A stretch of 49,550 bases of DNA, from assembly GCA_015179025.1 (NCBI GenBank), contig WHUX01000309.1, positions 1 to 49,550 on the forward strand. Direction: 5' to 3'. The DNA comes from Terfezia claveryi. Its lineage: Eukaryota > Ascomycota > Pezizomycetes > Pezizales > Pezizaceae. The translations under genes were made by a program, and so were the position numbers. The notes under the pieces are model-generated. The model did no database searches. It was given only the letters and a program-made list of their open reading frames with translations, and had not been told where the DNA came from. Below, piece by piece: positions 11,065-20,250 of the stretch. Numbering within the stretch: position 1 is the stretch's first letter; each line of letters starts with the position of its first letter.

Positions 11065-11690
11065 CGCGGGCATATATATATATATGTGCAAGAAACTCGT
11101 GCTTTTGGGGACATAGAGCAATGCATGAATTCGCGGGCATATATATATATATATGCGAGAAACTCGTGCTTTGGGAGACATATATTTATATATGCGAGAA
11201 ATCCATACATTCGCGTGCATATATATATATATATATGTGTGAGAAACTCGTGCTTTTGGAGACTTATATATATATGTGCGAGAAACTCGTGCTTTTGGGG
11301 ACATATATATATATATATGCGAGAAATCCATGCATTCCCGGGCATATATATACATATGTGCGAGAAACTCGTGCTTTTGTAGACTTATATATATATGTGC
11401 GAGAAACTCATGCTTTTGGGGACATATATATATATATATGCGAGAAATCCATGCATTCGCGTACATATATATATATATATGTGCGAGAAACTCGTGCTTT
11501 TGGAGACTTATATATATATGTGCGAGAAACTCATGCTTTTGGGGACATATATATATATATGCGAGAAATCTATGCATTCGCATGCTTATCTCCAAAAGCA
11601 TGAATTTCTCGCATATATATATATAAGTCTCCAAAAGCACGAGTTTCTCGCGCATATATATATATAAGCTCACGAATGCATGAATTCCTA
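11065..11690. repeat. F1 central TA-rich tandem array with inversion point
   Basis: Alternating units of two types separated by (TA)n tracts. One contains GCGAGAAACTCGTGCTTTTGG, whose CGAGAAACTCG is itself a small palindrome. The other contains GCGAGAAATCCATGCATTCGC. Orientation flips near 11585-11592, so the last units on the right read CCAAAAGCACGAGTTTCTCGC. The flip marks the centre of the F1 hairpin and could extrude as a cruciform. Confidence 0.85.
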
Positions 11691-11994
11691 CGAAACATAT
11701 AACAAAGCGTGAACTCCGCACATATCGCAATACTACGACTACGATTGCCCAATATGACTATTTCCAGGCCAGGCATTGAATAGTACGGCACCCGCGGGCG
11801 AAAGGGGGCTGAGCGCCATTGATTACTGTCATGCCACTTCTCTTGTTATCGCTTATCTCATTGTCCTCGGAAAGTCTAAATTGTCGGCCTTAGGAGTCGG
11901 CCTTGGCAACTATCGTTTTCCTGTATATATACCTCCCTTCCCCGTGCATTTTCCCTTCACTCTCTATCCTAGCACATTACAACTAGCATTAGAG

Positions 11995-12170
11995 TGACTA
12001 TTGGAGCGAGTTATTAAAGCGAGTATTAGAGCGAGTATTAGAGCGAGTATTGGAGCGAGTATTAGAGCGAGTATTAGAGCGAGTATTGGAGCGAGTATTA
12101 GAGCGAGTATTAGAGCGAGTATTGGAGCGAGTGTTAGAGCGAGTATTAGAGCGAGTGTTAAAGCGATTGA
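11995..12170 (-). repeat. 12-bp minisatellite, F1 right arm
   Basis: The reverse complement of the left-arm array, unit GAGCGAGTATTA, about 13-14 copies with scattered variants. It lies about 110 bp inside the point where F2 interrupts the arm. Confidence 0.9.
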
Positions 12171-12279
12171 AGCAGCGATTGCATGTTTTATATATATATC
12201 TATTACTCAATACTTCTGTGTATATAATTTTAGCGAATACAATGGATATTTCTGCTCCATGCATATTCAATGGCTGCAA

Positions 12280-12281
12280 TA
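12280..12281. repeat. TA target-site duplication, left of F2
   Basis: TA at 12280-12281 is repeated at 14664-14665 after the F2 end. The uninterrupted F1 left arm carries the pre-insertion sequence GGCTGCAATAGTGG (as reverse complement near 10455-10470) with a single TA, which proves the duplication. Confidence 0.9.
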
Positions 12282-12368
12282 CATCAGCAAAAAAAAATGT
12301 GCGTCAGGACGTACCACCAAGCGTCCGGACGCGAGTTTGCGTCCTGTGCGTCCTGTGCGTCTGGACGC

Positions 12369-12560
12369 ACTAGAACGTTGCCCCCTCGCCTGTGACGCAA
12401 CACCAATGCTGGGCAGTTGCTCTCGCATCTGGACGTACTGGAACGTTGCCCCCTCGCCTGGGACGCAACACCAATGCTGGGCAGTTGATCTCGCATCTGG
12501 GACGCACTGGGATGATGGCCCCGTGCCTGGGACGCAAGCATACGTGCAACCTTTGTCCCG
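12369..12560 (-). repeat. 69-bp GC-rich tandem repeat, F2 left arm
   Basis: Two to three degenerate copies of the unit found in the right arm, containing CCAATGCTGGGCAGTTG and CTCGCATCTGG. The copy number is lower than in the right arm, so the arms differ by repeat contraction or expansion. Confidence 0.75.
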
Positions 12561-12744
12561 ACGCACTTGGAAACACAACCCGCTTACAGCTTGCATCTGC
12601 TACGTTCTTACACCAGCCAGCTATGTAGCCGGGTTTGCAACCTTTGAATATGCATGCAGCAGAAATATTCATTGTATTCGCCAATTATTATATACACAGA
12701 GAGGTATTTAGCAATAGATATGTACACGGAACATTTGTGCAGCA

Positions 12745-12880
12745 ACACTCGCTCTAACCCTTGGGCTAAGCTTCGCTCTAACCCTTGGGCTAAGCTTCGC
12801 TCTAACTCTCGTTGTATCCATCGCTCTAACTCTCGCTCTAATGCTCGCTCTAATTCCTCTCTCTAATACTCGCTGTAATA
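12745..12880. repeat. F2 left-arm minisatellite with GGGCTAAGCTTC duplication
   Basis: A short, degenerate version of the family minisatellite (CTCGCTCTAA units), including two copies of a 24-bp piece CCCTTGGGCTAAGCTTCGC. The right arm (about 13925-14045) holds only one of them, so this is a local expansion after the arms formed. Confidence 0.7.
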
Positions 12881-13199
12881 TGCTGGGAATAATGAGCAAA
12901 GGGTAAAAGCGCGGCGAAGGGAAGTATATATACAGGAAAACCATAGTTGCCAAGGCCGACTGCTAAGGCCGACAATTTAGACTTTCCGAAGACAATGAGA
13001 TAAGGGATAATAAGAGAAGTGGCACGACAGTGATCAACGGCGCTCAGCCCCCCTTTCGCACGCGGGTGCCGTACTACTCAATGCCTGGCGTGGTAATAGT
13101 CATATTGGGAAATCGTAGTCGTGGTACTGCGAACGAGACAAGTACTGCGATATGTGCGGAGTTTACGCTTTGTGATAAATCCCGTAGGAATTCATGCAT

Positions 13200-13625
13200 T
13201 CACGGGCATATATATATAAGTATCCGAAAGCACGAGTTTCTCGCACATATATATATATGTTTCCAAAAGCACGAGTTTCTCGCACATATATATATATATG
13301 TCTCCGAAAGCACGAGTTTCTCGCACATATATATATATGTCTCCAAAAGCACGAGTTTCTCGCATATATATATATAAGTCTCCAAAAGCACGAGTTTCTC
13401 GCACATATATATATATGTCTCCGAAAGCACGAGTTTCTCGCACATATATATATATGTCTCCAAAAGCACGAGTTTCTCGCATATATATATATATAAGCGC
13501 GCGAATGCATGGATTTCTCGCATATATATATAATATAAGCCCGCGAATGCATGGATTTCTCGCATATATATATATACGCAGCGAGCACATGGGTTTCTCG
13601 CATATACATACTTATATAAGCCCGC
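13200..13625. repeat. F2 central TA-rich tandem array
   Basis: About eight units containing AAAGCACGAGTTTCTCGCA separated by (TA)n, followed by three units containing GCATGGATTTCTCGCA or similar. Unlike the F1 array, almost all units point the same way. The centre of symmetry of F2 therefore lies inside a direct-repeat array rather than at a clean flip. Confidence 0.85.
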
Positions 13626-14249
13626 GCATGCATGAATTCCTACGGGATATATCACAAAGCGTGAACTCCGCAGTACCACGACTACGATTTCCCAATATGA
13701 CTATTACCACGCCAGGCATTGAGTAGTACGGCACCCGCGTGCGAAAGGGGGGCTGAGCGCCGTTGATCACTGTCGTGCCACTTCTCTTATTATCCCTTAT
13801 CTCATTGTCTTCGGAAAGTCTAAATTGTCGGCCTTAGCAGTCGGCCTTGGCAACTATGGTTTTCCTGTATATATACTTCCCTTCCCCGCGCTTTTTCCCT
13901 TTGCTCATTATTCCCAGCATATTACAGCGAGTATTAGAGAGAGCATTAGAGCGAGAATTAGAGCGAGCATTAGAGCGAGAGTTAGAGCGATGGATACAAC
14001 GAGAGTTAGAGCGAAGGTTAGGCCAAGGGTTAGAGCGAGTGTTGCTGCACAAATGTTCCGTGTACATATCTATTGCTAAATACCTCTCTGTGTATATAAT
14101 AATTGGCGAATACAATGAATATTTCTGCTGCATGCATATTCAAAGGTTGCAAACCCGGCTACATAGCTGGCTGGTGTAAGAACGTAGCAGATGCAAGCTG
14201 TAAGCGGGTTGTGTTTCCAAGTGCGTCGGGACAAAGGTTGCATGTATGC

Positions 14250-14565
14250 TTGCGTCCCAGGCACGGGGGCAACATCCCAGTGCATCCCAGATGCGAGAGC
14301 AACTGCCCAGCATTGGTGTTGCGTCCCAGGCGAGGGGGCAACCTGCCAGTGCGTCCCAGATGCGAGAGCAACTGCCCAGCATTGGTGTTGCGTCCCAGGC
14401 GAGGGGGCAACCTGCCAGTGCGTCCCAGATGCGAGAGCAACTGCCCAGCATTGGTGTTGCGTCCCAGGCGTGTGAGCAATGTCACAGTGCGTCCTAGACG
14501 CGAGCGCAACTGCCAAGAATTGGTGTTCCGTCCCAGGCGTGTGAGCAACGTCCCAGTGCGTCAGG
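14250..14565 (+). repeat. 69-bp GC-rich tandem repeat, F2 right arm
   Basis: Four to five copies with a period of exactly 69 bp between unit starts at 14321, 14390 and 14459. The unit contains GCGTCCCAGGCGAGGGGGCA and ATGCGAGAGCAACTGCCCAG. It is CpG-rich, with CpG and CpA sites largely intact, in contrast to the RIP-like decay of the surrounding element D. Confidence 0.9.
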
Positions 14566-14663
14566 ACGGTAGCGCAACAAGCGTTCGCGTCCTGATTTTG
14601 AGTTATCGTCCCGTGCGTTACATGCGTCTGACGCACAGGACGCAAATATTATTTTTGCTGATG

Positions 14664-14665
14664 TA
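14664..14665. repeat. TA target-site duplication, right of F2
   Basis: The partner of 12280-12281. The sequence after it (GTGGTACGTTGCTGG) continues the F1 right arm and matches the F1 left arm in reverse complement. Confidence 0.9.
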
Positions 14666-14814
14666 GTGGTACGTTGCTGGCTGATGTTAGAGCGTCGTAG
14701 ATGCAAGCGGTGAGCGGGTGTGCATTGTAGAAGGGAGCGATTTGGGGCCCTGGTTCAGCAACGCCAGACGTGGAACCTATAGCGTTGGGGACGAGCAGCC
14801 CGTCTCATGTTGCA

Positions 14815-14975
14815 TCCAAGAAGTGGTAGCATGCTTCTGTTGCGTCCCAGGCGTGGGAGCACACTTGTGTTGCGTCCTGGGCGCTGGTGCGCACGAGTGT
14901 TGCATCCCGACGCTGGTGCGCACGAGTGTTGCATCCCGACGCTGGCGCACCAAGCGTTTGGCGTCCTGATTGTAA
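14815..14975 (+). repeat. F1 right-arm GC-rich tandem repeat
   Basis: Three to four degenerate units of about 30-37 bp containing GCATCCCGACGCTGGTGCGC or GCGTCCCAGGCGTGGGAGCA, just inside the right terminus of F1. The left arm of F1 lacks an equivalent expansion, so the outer ends of F1 are not perfectly symmetrical. Confidence 0.65.
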
Positions 14976-15049
14976 GTTCCTGTCCCATGCGTCCTATGCG
15001 TCCGACGCACAGGAAGACACATGACGCGAATATTTTTTTTGCTGATGTT

Positions 15050-15470
15050 ATTTGTTCTACAAGAGAACGTTTTCCATCCATAAGTATCAGGTCTTCAGGC
15101 TTAGGTTTCAAGTCAAGAGGCAAGTTCAAGTTTAAGGTGTAATCAAGATCGATAAACTAGGAGCTAGTTCCTGAGTCCACCATGCAAGTTCCAGAAAGGT
15201 TTTCATTAATAGGGCATGATAAAATAAGTGAATCATCAGACCCTAAATCATGAATAACAGAAAGTACAGAAATAACTAAAGCAGAAATAAGACAATGTTG
15301 ATGAGCAAGTCATTGATAAGACTTGCGAGAAACTACAGGCAAAACATATCCAGTTCCTTCAAGATGAATTTCCTCTAAAGCAAAAAATAAATTAGAACTA
15401 ATAAAAGAAACAAAATCATGAGAGATAGTATCAAAATGCATCCTAGCGCTCTTTGAACTGCCATAATTAT
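15050..15470 (-). pseudogene. D protease (retropepsin) domain, 5' part
   Basis: The minus-strand translation holds GTCMVDSGTSS, stop, FIDLD (about 15145-15190): the D-S-G-T/S active site of a Ty3-type aspartic protease with one TAG at a Gln position. The frame then runs through DLILMDGKRSLVEQIT to the F1 insertion and resumes on its other side with YTYTLKLTID. The protease processes Gag-Pol in the particle. It is broken here by a stop and by the insertion. Confidence 0.8.
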
Positions 15471-16700
15471 TTAAAGAGTGCTCTAGTTTTTTGGAACCTT
15501 GAAGAGAGTCTGAGGTTCAGGAGTGGTAGTAGTATTAAGAAGGGGTGGAGCAGTACTAGTAGTAGCTAGTTTTTTGTTTTTAGCAGAGACAGGGTAGTTT
15601 GTAGCCCAATGACCAACATTCTCGTAATATATAAAAAGTCTATTCTCATGATAATGTTTATGGATATCGTCAGTAAGAGGACCTCGTTTTCGAGAAGCTG
15701 AGAGGTCCATTAGTCTAAAAGTAGTTCGAACTGAAGTAGAAGAAACAGAAGGTTAGGAGGCTGGAGCAAAAGATTGGTGACTAGACCTATAGTCGTAGAA
15801 GGGTTCTAGTTCAACATTTTAGCCCTATTATCCAACTTAATACAAAGTTAGATAAATTCATTAAAGTCTTCAAGAGGTGTAGCTTGATAAGAGAGAGTGA
15901 TCCTAAGTGCTTGGTTTGCCCCATTAGTGAAGAAGGAGATTTTGGTTCAGTGGTCAAGACTGAGGGCAGCAGTATATATTGTAAATTCGGCATAATAAGT
16001 AGAGTAGTCTTTATTTCCTTGTTTGAGGGTAAGGAGTTTTCGTTTTGCTGTAGCATGAGTATTAGGGTCATCATATGCATTCTTTAATGTTGTTGTAAAC
16101 TCTTCATAGGAGTCAAAGTAAATCAATCCAGTAGTTTGATCAAGGTGGGGTTCGAACCAGTCAGCTGCAGACCCTGTTAGATAAGATACTATATAGGCGA
16201 TTTTTGTATCTTCGTTATTGTATTATGTAGGGTCAGAGGAGAATACTAGTGAGAGTTTGATTATGAATCTAGTAAACTTAGATCTAGTACTATTGAAATT
16301 TTCTGGTTTGTGGAGTTTAGGAGTACGGTAGGATATTGCTGCTGAGGTAGAACTTGAAGTTAGGCTAGAAGCCATAATTCTATATTCATACCCTCTATTA
16401 TAGTAATACCAATAGCTTTCTATAGTTGTAGGGGTTCCTGTAGAGGGGATATCGAAAGTAGTAGGTATACTCCATCCTGATCATATTCCTGCATCAAAGG
16501 CTCTATAAATCTAGGAATGGAAGAAAATTGGGGTTCCTAGTGGGAGGATAGGGAAAATAGAAGTAGCTGCTGGAGGAGTGTTATAGAGAATTAATGCTAA
16601 GGCATGCCATTAATCATCATCAGATAGGGGTGGTAGTGGTAGTGCTTGTTATTGTTGAGATATATTGTATAGTAGAGACTATGGAGTATGCAACAAAGTG
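15471..16700 (-). pseudogene. gag of element D
   Basis: The minus strand carries MASSLTSSSTSAAIS at 16375, KLHKPENFNSTRSKFTRF, SAADWFEPHL and NAYDDPNTHATAKRKLL. These align with the C gag at the right of the window (EPENFDGTRSKFTRF, SAADWFEPHL, NAYDDPDARTTAERKLL). An N-terminal part extends up to about 16680 (PPLSDDD). The zinc knuckle near 15610-15650 has lost its Cys ligands (LFIYYENVGHWATNYP where C has CMYCRGSGHWATVC), with changes of the TGT-to-TAT kind. Stops are frequent. Confidence 0.85.
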
Positions 16701-17325
16701 TAATGAACCCTAATTCAAGCTACCAATAATACGAGGGACGGGACTTATGAAGATGTAGAGTACATTATATATAGTTCAGGATTTTAGGATTAAGTGTACA
16801 ATAGTAAATGTTCAGGTGTTGGAGAAGGGTGGGATTTATAAGGTCGAGTAGGTATATATGTTCGAGAGTAGGAGGTAGCTTTCGGTGAGACCAAGATTGA
16901 ATAAGAAGGCATAAACAAAGTCAAGGTTAATGACATGAAAGTCTGAGCTATGCTCAAGAGATAAAAGGTTAATATATTGTAAACAACTAGGTACAAGAGA
17001 GTAAACAATTTGTTGCATGAAGAAGAAGAGAGAAAGGAAATAGACAGGAGAAACTGGTTCCTTTTATAGGAATCTAGTATCATTCAAGACTCATAATTCT
17101 TATTAGAAATCTTAGGTTACAAAGCATAAAGAAAAAACTAGAAGATTTATACATAAACTAGAAAACTATTGAGTTCTAACAAAATATTCTGTTCCTCACA
17201 ATTTGAATCTACTAGAAGATTCTAGTAGATTCCTAAATAAGTGAGTACCTAATCTGGACTTTCAGGATGTGGTCGGTTGTCATGCTGGTCAGGGCTGGGA
17301 TTGAGGTTCGGGTTACTAGAATTGG
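16699..17325 (-). repeat. Probable 5' LTR of element D
   Basis: On the minus strand the putative LTR ends GGGTTCATTACA at 16699, followed by TTTGTTGCATACTCCATAG. That matches the sequence just downstream of the C LTR (TTTGTTGCGTCGTATATAG). The outer end is uncertain: a segment near 17320 reading AACCCGAACCTC resembles the C LTR start TGTTACGAACCCTCTC. The inner boundary is well supported, the outer one is not. Confidence 0.5.
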
Positions 17326-18956
17326 AATAGCAACTCAAGGGCTAGCAATAGCATGGTAAACTTGTGCTGGGTCAGAATCATATTGAGCTGCAAGTATATA
17401 TGAGTTAGTAAGTATGTAGGTTACTAATACAAAACAGGGGCTAGAGGTTCTTGAGACATAGGTAAGGGTTGGTTTGTAATATTGATACTACCTAAACCTC
17501 CCCCTCATATCTTTACTACAGCCTACATCAAAGCATAGTATATAGCTATATAGAGGTCTATAATAGTCATAGGAATTTTAAATTACTACCTTTTGGAGTA
17601 GCTCTCTGCTCCCCTACTACTCCTCTCCTCTTACTCTTATATAGGACAAATATTGGATAAGTATAGCTAACAATTACTAGAAGGGCTCTCAACTATATCT
17701 ATAATTAATAGGAAAGAAGAAGTATATATATACTAAAATAGAAAGGCACCAATTTAGACCACTACTTTTTAAAAATCTACAATTCCAAAAACTCAGCAAA
17801 ACCTACTTTGAACCTTCAGGTAGACTCTCTCCAATCTACTTGACTACAACTAAGCCTCTTTTAGCACTCTTACAACATCAATAGAACAATAGGATAACTC
17901 TGACAGCTAAGCCTAACACTTTCAAACCCTATATACTCCTTCCGAGTACAGCCACACATTAGATGTCTCAATAACTACAAGCATAGCTAGGACTAGCATA
18001 GGCCTTGGGAAGGCAAACTCAATGCTACTTCAAATACTAGGTTAAGATAAAGTTAGATATATACTTTAAATTGATAGGAGATTCAAGGTTAAGGTAGATG
18101 CTGGATTAATAGATAGTATTATAGATATGATACTAGACCTTAGCTTAAATACTATATCAAATATTAAATAATCCACTGAATTCACTTTTACAGTATTAAA
18201 GTTAGCTAGATTGAGTGCTCGGTTGAACGTAAAGATAATTCTGAGTATATAGTAGTTATCAAAGATTTGCAGCATCTCAGTAGTGTATAGTATTATTTAA
18301 AAATAGAAATGTAGAGTGTATAGAAGTCTAAATATTATGGGGACCTCACTATAGAGAATAAGGATAGTCTTGAGGTAGCCCTTAGAAGTATATAGGGGAG
18401 GGGTTTAGGTTAGTATAAATAAATGAGTTCAATTCATATAATGACTACTTTTTGAATTTTGAATTTTCTGCAGCTTAGTGCCCTATAGTTTAAGGTATTC
18501 TAGCTTCGGCTTGTACAAGCAAATCTATTTTCATATGAATATAGGTGCTTAATAAAGGCCTCTGAGGTCTTATAACCTTGTCTGCTTAATATTGAGCCTA
18601 TGTGGGAGGTTAGGAGGAGTGATTAGAAAATATTGGAGAGGTTATATTGGCTGGAGTAGGTAATAACCTTAGGTTGGTTTTGGCAGGACGTAAGTATAGC
18701 TATGTTGTAGAGCGTAATTGTTTCCATAGATATTAATTCAGGCAGAAGGAATATTGAATGCTGTGCTTGCCTATACTAAGGGATTACCAAAAAAAGGTTA
18801 GTATATCTCATGTGATCGGAAATCCTGTCTTGATCGGAAACCCTGTCGGTCATGTTAGTAGTGTATTCCTAGCTATATAATACAAACAAATAAATTGAAA
18901 ACATACAAAGTTCCTATTATTCATATATAAATTAAAAAGATTTAAAAGAAAAGAAT
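17326..18956. other. AT-rich interval without recognisable gene
   Basis: Long AT-rich sequence with TAG and TAA in all frames. A minus-strand stretch at 18066-18275 is open for 69 codons but matches nothing I recognise. A short direct repeat GATCGGAAA[TC]CCTGTC occurs at about 18817 and 18834. It is probably strongly mutated transposon debris. Confidence 0.5.
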
Positions 18957-19045
18957 TTAGTAAGGTACAAAAAAAGGGAGAAAAAAAAGGGGAAAGAAAA
19001 AAGAGAAAAAAAAGAAGGTTAAAAAAAGGTTAAAAAAAAATAAAA
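18957..19045 (+). repeat. Purine-rich tract
   Basis: About 85 bases made almost entirely of A and G with a few T, for example GGGAGAAAAAAAAGGGGAAA and AAAAAGAGAAAAAAAAGAAG. It immediately follows the end of the antisense nuclease-like pseudogene. It could be a degenerate poly(A)-like tail or a triplex-forming mirror tract; the sequence does not decide. Confidence 0.7.
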
Positions 19046-19054
19046 TAACATCAC

Positions 19055-19480
19055 TTCTTGCCTCCATGAGTCAACGCAAAATAAATACACTCCATCATAT
19101 TCGAATGACTATTCATCTATCGCTGCCTGTCTGAGCTTATACTTCCAAATAGTATCATCATATCTTCGCTTATCTCAAATGATGCACCATCATATTTAAC
19201 TATTCTCCAGTTGCTCCCTGTCATAACAAAACCAAATACTTCACACCAACTATTATTATTACGCATATCCTTAAGGGCAAGGAAACATTGCTTCATGGCC
19301 TGTCCAAGCGAGGTTCACTTTGCCTCTACTATACGGATAAAGTCTTCACTTCCCATTTGAATAAGATCAACAATAGCAAATTCCTCTTCTCCGCCCATCT
19401 CGCCATCTTTAGAAACAATTTGTTTCTCAAACTGCAGCCACACATATTTACGTCCCCATCCTCAGAATCAAAGATTCGAG
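19055..19480 (-). pseudogene. PD-(D/E)XK nuclease-like fragment (fungal repeat-associated / CRN-type)
   Basis: The minus-strand frame reads EEEFAIVDLIQMGSEDF, then IRIVEAK (19318-19326 holds the E-x-K), a TGA, TSLGQAMKQCFLALKDM, then VFGFVMTGSNWRIVKYDG. An Asp about 14 residues before V-E-A-K fits the PD-(D/E)XK core. The EAK.TSLGQAMKQ...GFV.TG..W pattern is one I associate from memory with the restriction-endonuclease-like domain of fungal and oomycete CRN-type proteins; no search was possible. The stops fit CGA-to-TGA and TGG-to-TAG changes. It is a C-terminal fragment without its partner domains. Confidence 0.6.
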
Positions 19481-19539
19481 TATAGGACTAAGGATAGTAT
19501 AGACCAAGTGATTGATATTAGCCTCTTTGAAAGCCGAAC

Positions 19540-19890
19540 CGGCTTCGAAAAGAGGACCTTCAACATTTAAATATTAGCACTACCAGCAACAAACTCTGAC
19601 TATCAAAATATCTTCAATCACTAAATAGCACACTATCTCCTTATATACCTCAAAGCAGAGTCAACTGAGTGCACATGCAAAAATCCTTCCGAAACTGGAG
19701 AACACATTGTATTCGAGTGCCTGTACTTTGACTAGCCTCGGAGGAACCTTTTGGAGAGGAAAAATAGCTGGGAAGAGCTCGACAAGCCAGTATGGAGGGG
19801 AGAGGGAGAGGAGGTATTGGAGGCCATAGAGGCGCTTTTCGGGCTACTATTCTGTACGCTTTCTCAGGAGACGGAGATTCAAGCTCACTC
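19540..19890 (+). pseudogene. LINE ORF2 C-terminus (Tad1-type)
   Basis: Plus-strand reading gives CTCKNPSETGEHIVFEC (19670-19720), a C-x-C...H-x4-C knuckle, followed by PRRNLLERKNSWEELDKPVW and an EAIEALFGLLF tail. This is the arrangement at the end of ORF2 in Tad1-clade non-LTR retrotransposons. One TAG interrupts it. RT and endonuclease are absent upstream, as usual for a 5'-truncated LINE insertion or a decayed copy. Confidence 0.7.
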
Positions 19891-20250
19891 AGTACACTAT
19901 CAGCATATATTTACAAGTCCCCTTTGTTCCAGTTTGCATTCCATATATTTTGTTCCACCGTCTTTTGATCTGCAGTTCGTTAGTACTTTTTATTTCAGTT
20001 CACCTTTCACAAGTTTTTTATTTGGAGGATGAGGCTCAGTCAGGCTTTCGGGTCATCGGATAGTCCGTTCATGACAGCATGGAGCCTCGCCACGGTCTAT
20101 GTAACTAGCATCATTTTGCGTAGGTCTGGGAAATTAACTTGCCTTTCCCTTGAATCCACCGGGCTTCCGTGTGGCACCTCATAGTCTCCCTAATGAGGCT
20201 ACATAAGAGTACTAAGTATTTTTAAAAAAAAATAAAAATAAAAATCCTTA
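19891..20250 (+). mobile_element. LINE 3' UTR and A-rich tail
   Basis: Non-coding sequence follows the ORF2 end and finishes in TTTTTAAAAAAAAATAAAAA and TAAAAATCC (about 20217-20250). A simple A-rich (AAAAAT)n tail is the expected 3' end of a Tad-type LINE. The fragment CACCTCATAGTCTCCCTAAT just upstream is part of the 3' UTR. No target-site duplication was identified because the 5' end is unclear. Confidence 0.6.

Larger units (their letters stand above)
12282..14663. mobile_element. F2: long-inverted-repeat transposon nested in F1
   Basis: A 2382-bp element with termini CATCAGCAAAAA and its reverse complement, flanked by duplicated TA. Its arms (12282 to about 13200, and about 13625-14663 inverted) are nearly identical to each other, more so than the F1 arms, so F2 is younger. 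The arms carry a 69-bp GC-rich tandem repeat, a short 12-bp minisatellite, a unique 0.3-kb block and a central 0.42-kb array. No protein gene is visible. Transcription through it would give a roughly 1-kb perfect hairpin RNA. Confidence 0.9.
10089..15047. mobile_element. F1: long-inverted-repeat non-coding transposon, outer copy
   Basis: The termini are CATCAGCAAAAA at the left and its reverse complement at the right. After removal of the nested F2 and one TA (2384 bp) about 2.58 kb remains, nearly all of it two inverted arms meeting near 11588. From the outside in, each arm holds a GCGTCC-rich subterminal zone, a unique stretch, a 12-bp minisatellite, a second unique stretch, and a TA-rich array of roughly 45-55 bp units. 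No transposase or other convincing protein is encoded. A short terminal repeat with a 2-bp duplication suggests mobilisation in trans, perhaps by a Tc1/mariner or pogo-type enzyme; that is inference. Confidence 0.85.
8297..17325 (-). mobile_element. Degenerate Ty3/gypsy element D, interrupted by F1
   Basis: A minus-strand gypsy element with its 5' LTR near 16699-17325, gag at 15480-16700, and protease, RT and RNase H remnants continuing on the far side of the F1 insertion (8297-10088). Gag is clearly related to that of element C at the right of the window, including the MDLS..RKRGPLT lead-in to the zinc knuckle. Stops and Cys-to-Tyr or Asp-to-Asn changes are abundant. The 3' part (integrase, 3' LTR) is missing, replaced at 8296 by B3. 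Confidence 0.8.

Noticed and set aside
10497..12279. Open frames encoding repeated Ser-Asn-Thr-Arg.
   Set aside because: They arise because the minisatellite unit is 12 bp. Both strands and several frames are open, and there is no gene context.
11065..13625. Regularly spaced repeats resembling a CRISPR array.
   Set aside because: The units are separated by (TA)n, not unique spacers, are part of inverted-repeat transposons, and the genome is eukaryotic.
10948..13726. Long Tyr/Ile-rich open frames in the central arrays.
   Set aside because: They are translations of (TA)n plus tandem units in several overlapping frames on both strands, so they are repeats rather than proteins.
12267..14666. 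Cys-rich open frames over the 69-bp repeats.
   Set aside because: They are open in multiple frames owing to the repeat, with no start or domain logic, and mirror each other in the two arms.
10089..15047. Helitron interpretation of F elements.
   Set aside because: Termini are inverted repeats with a 2-bp target duplication. Helitrons lack both and end in CTRR with a 3' hairpin.
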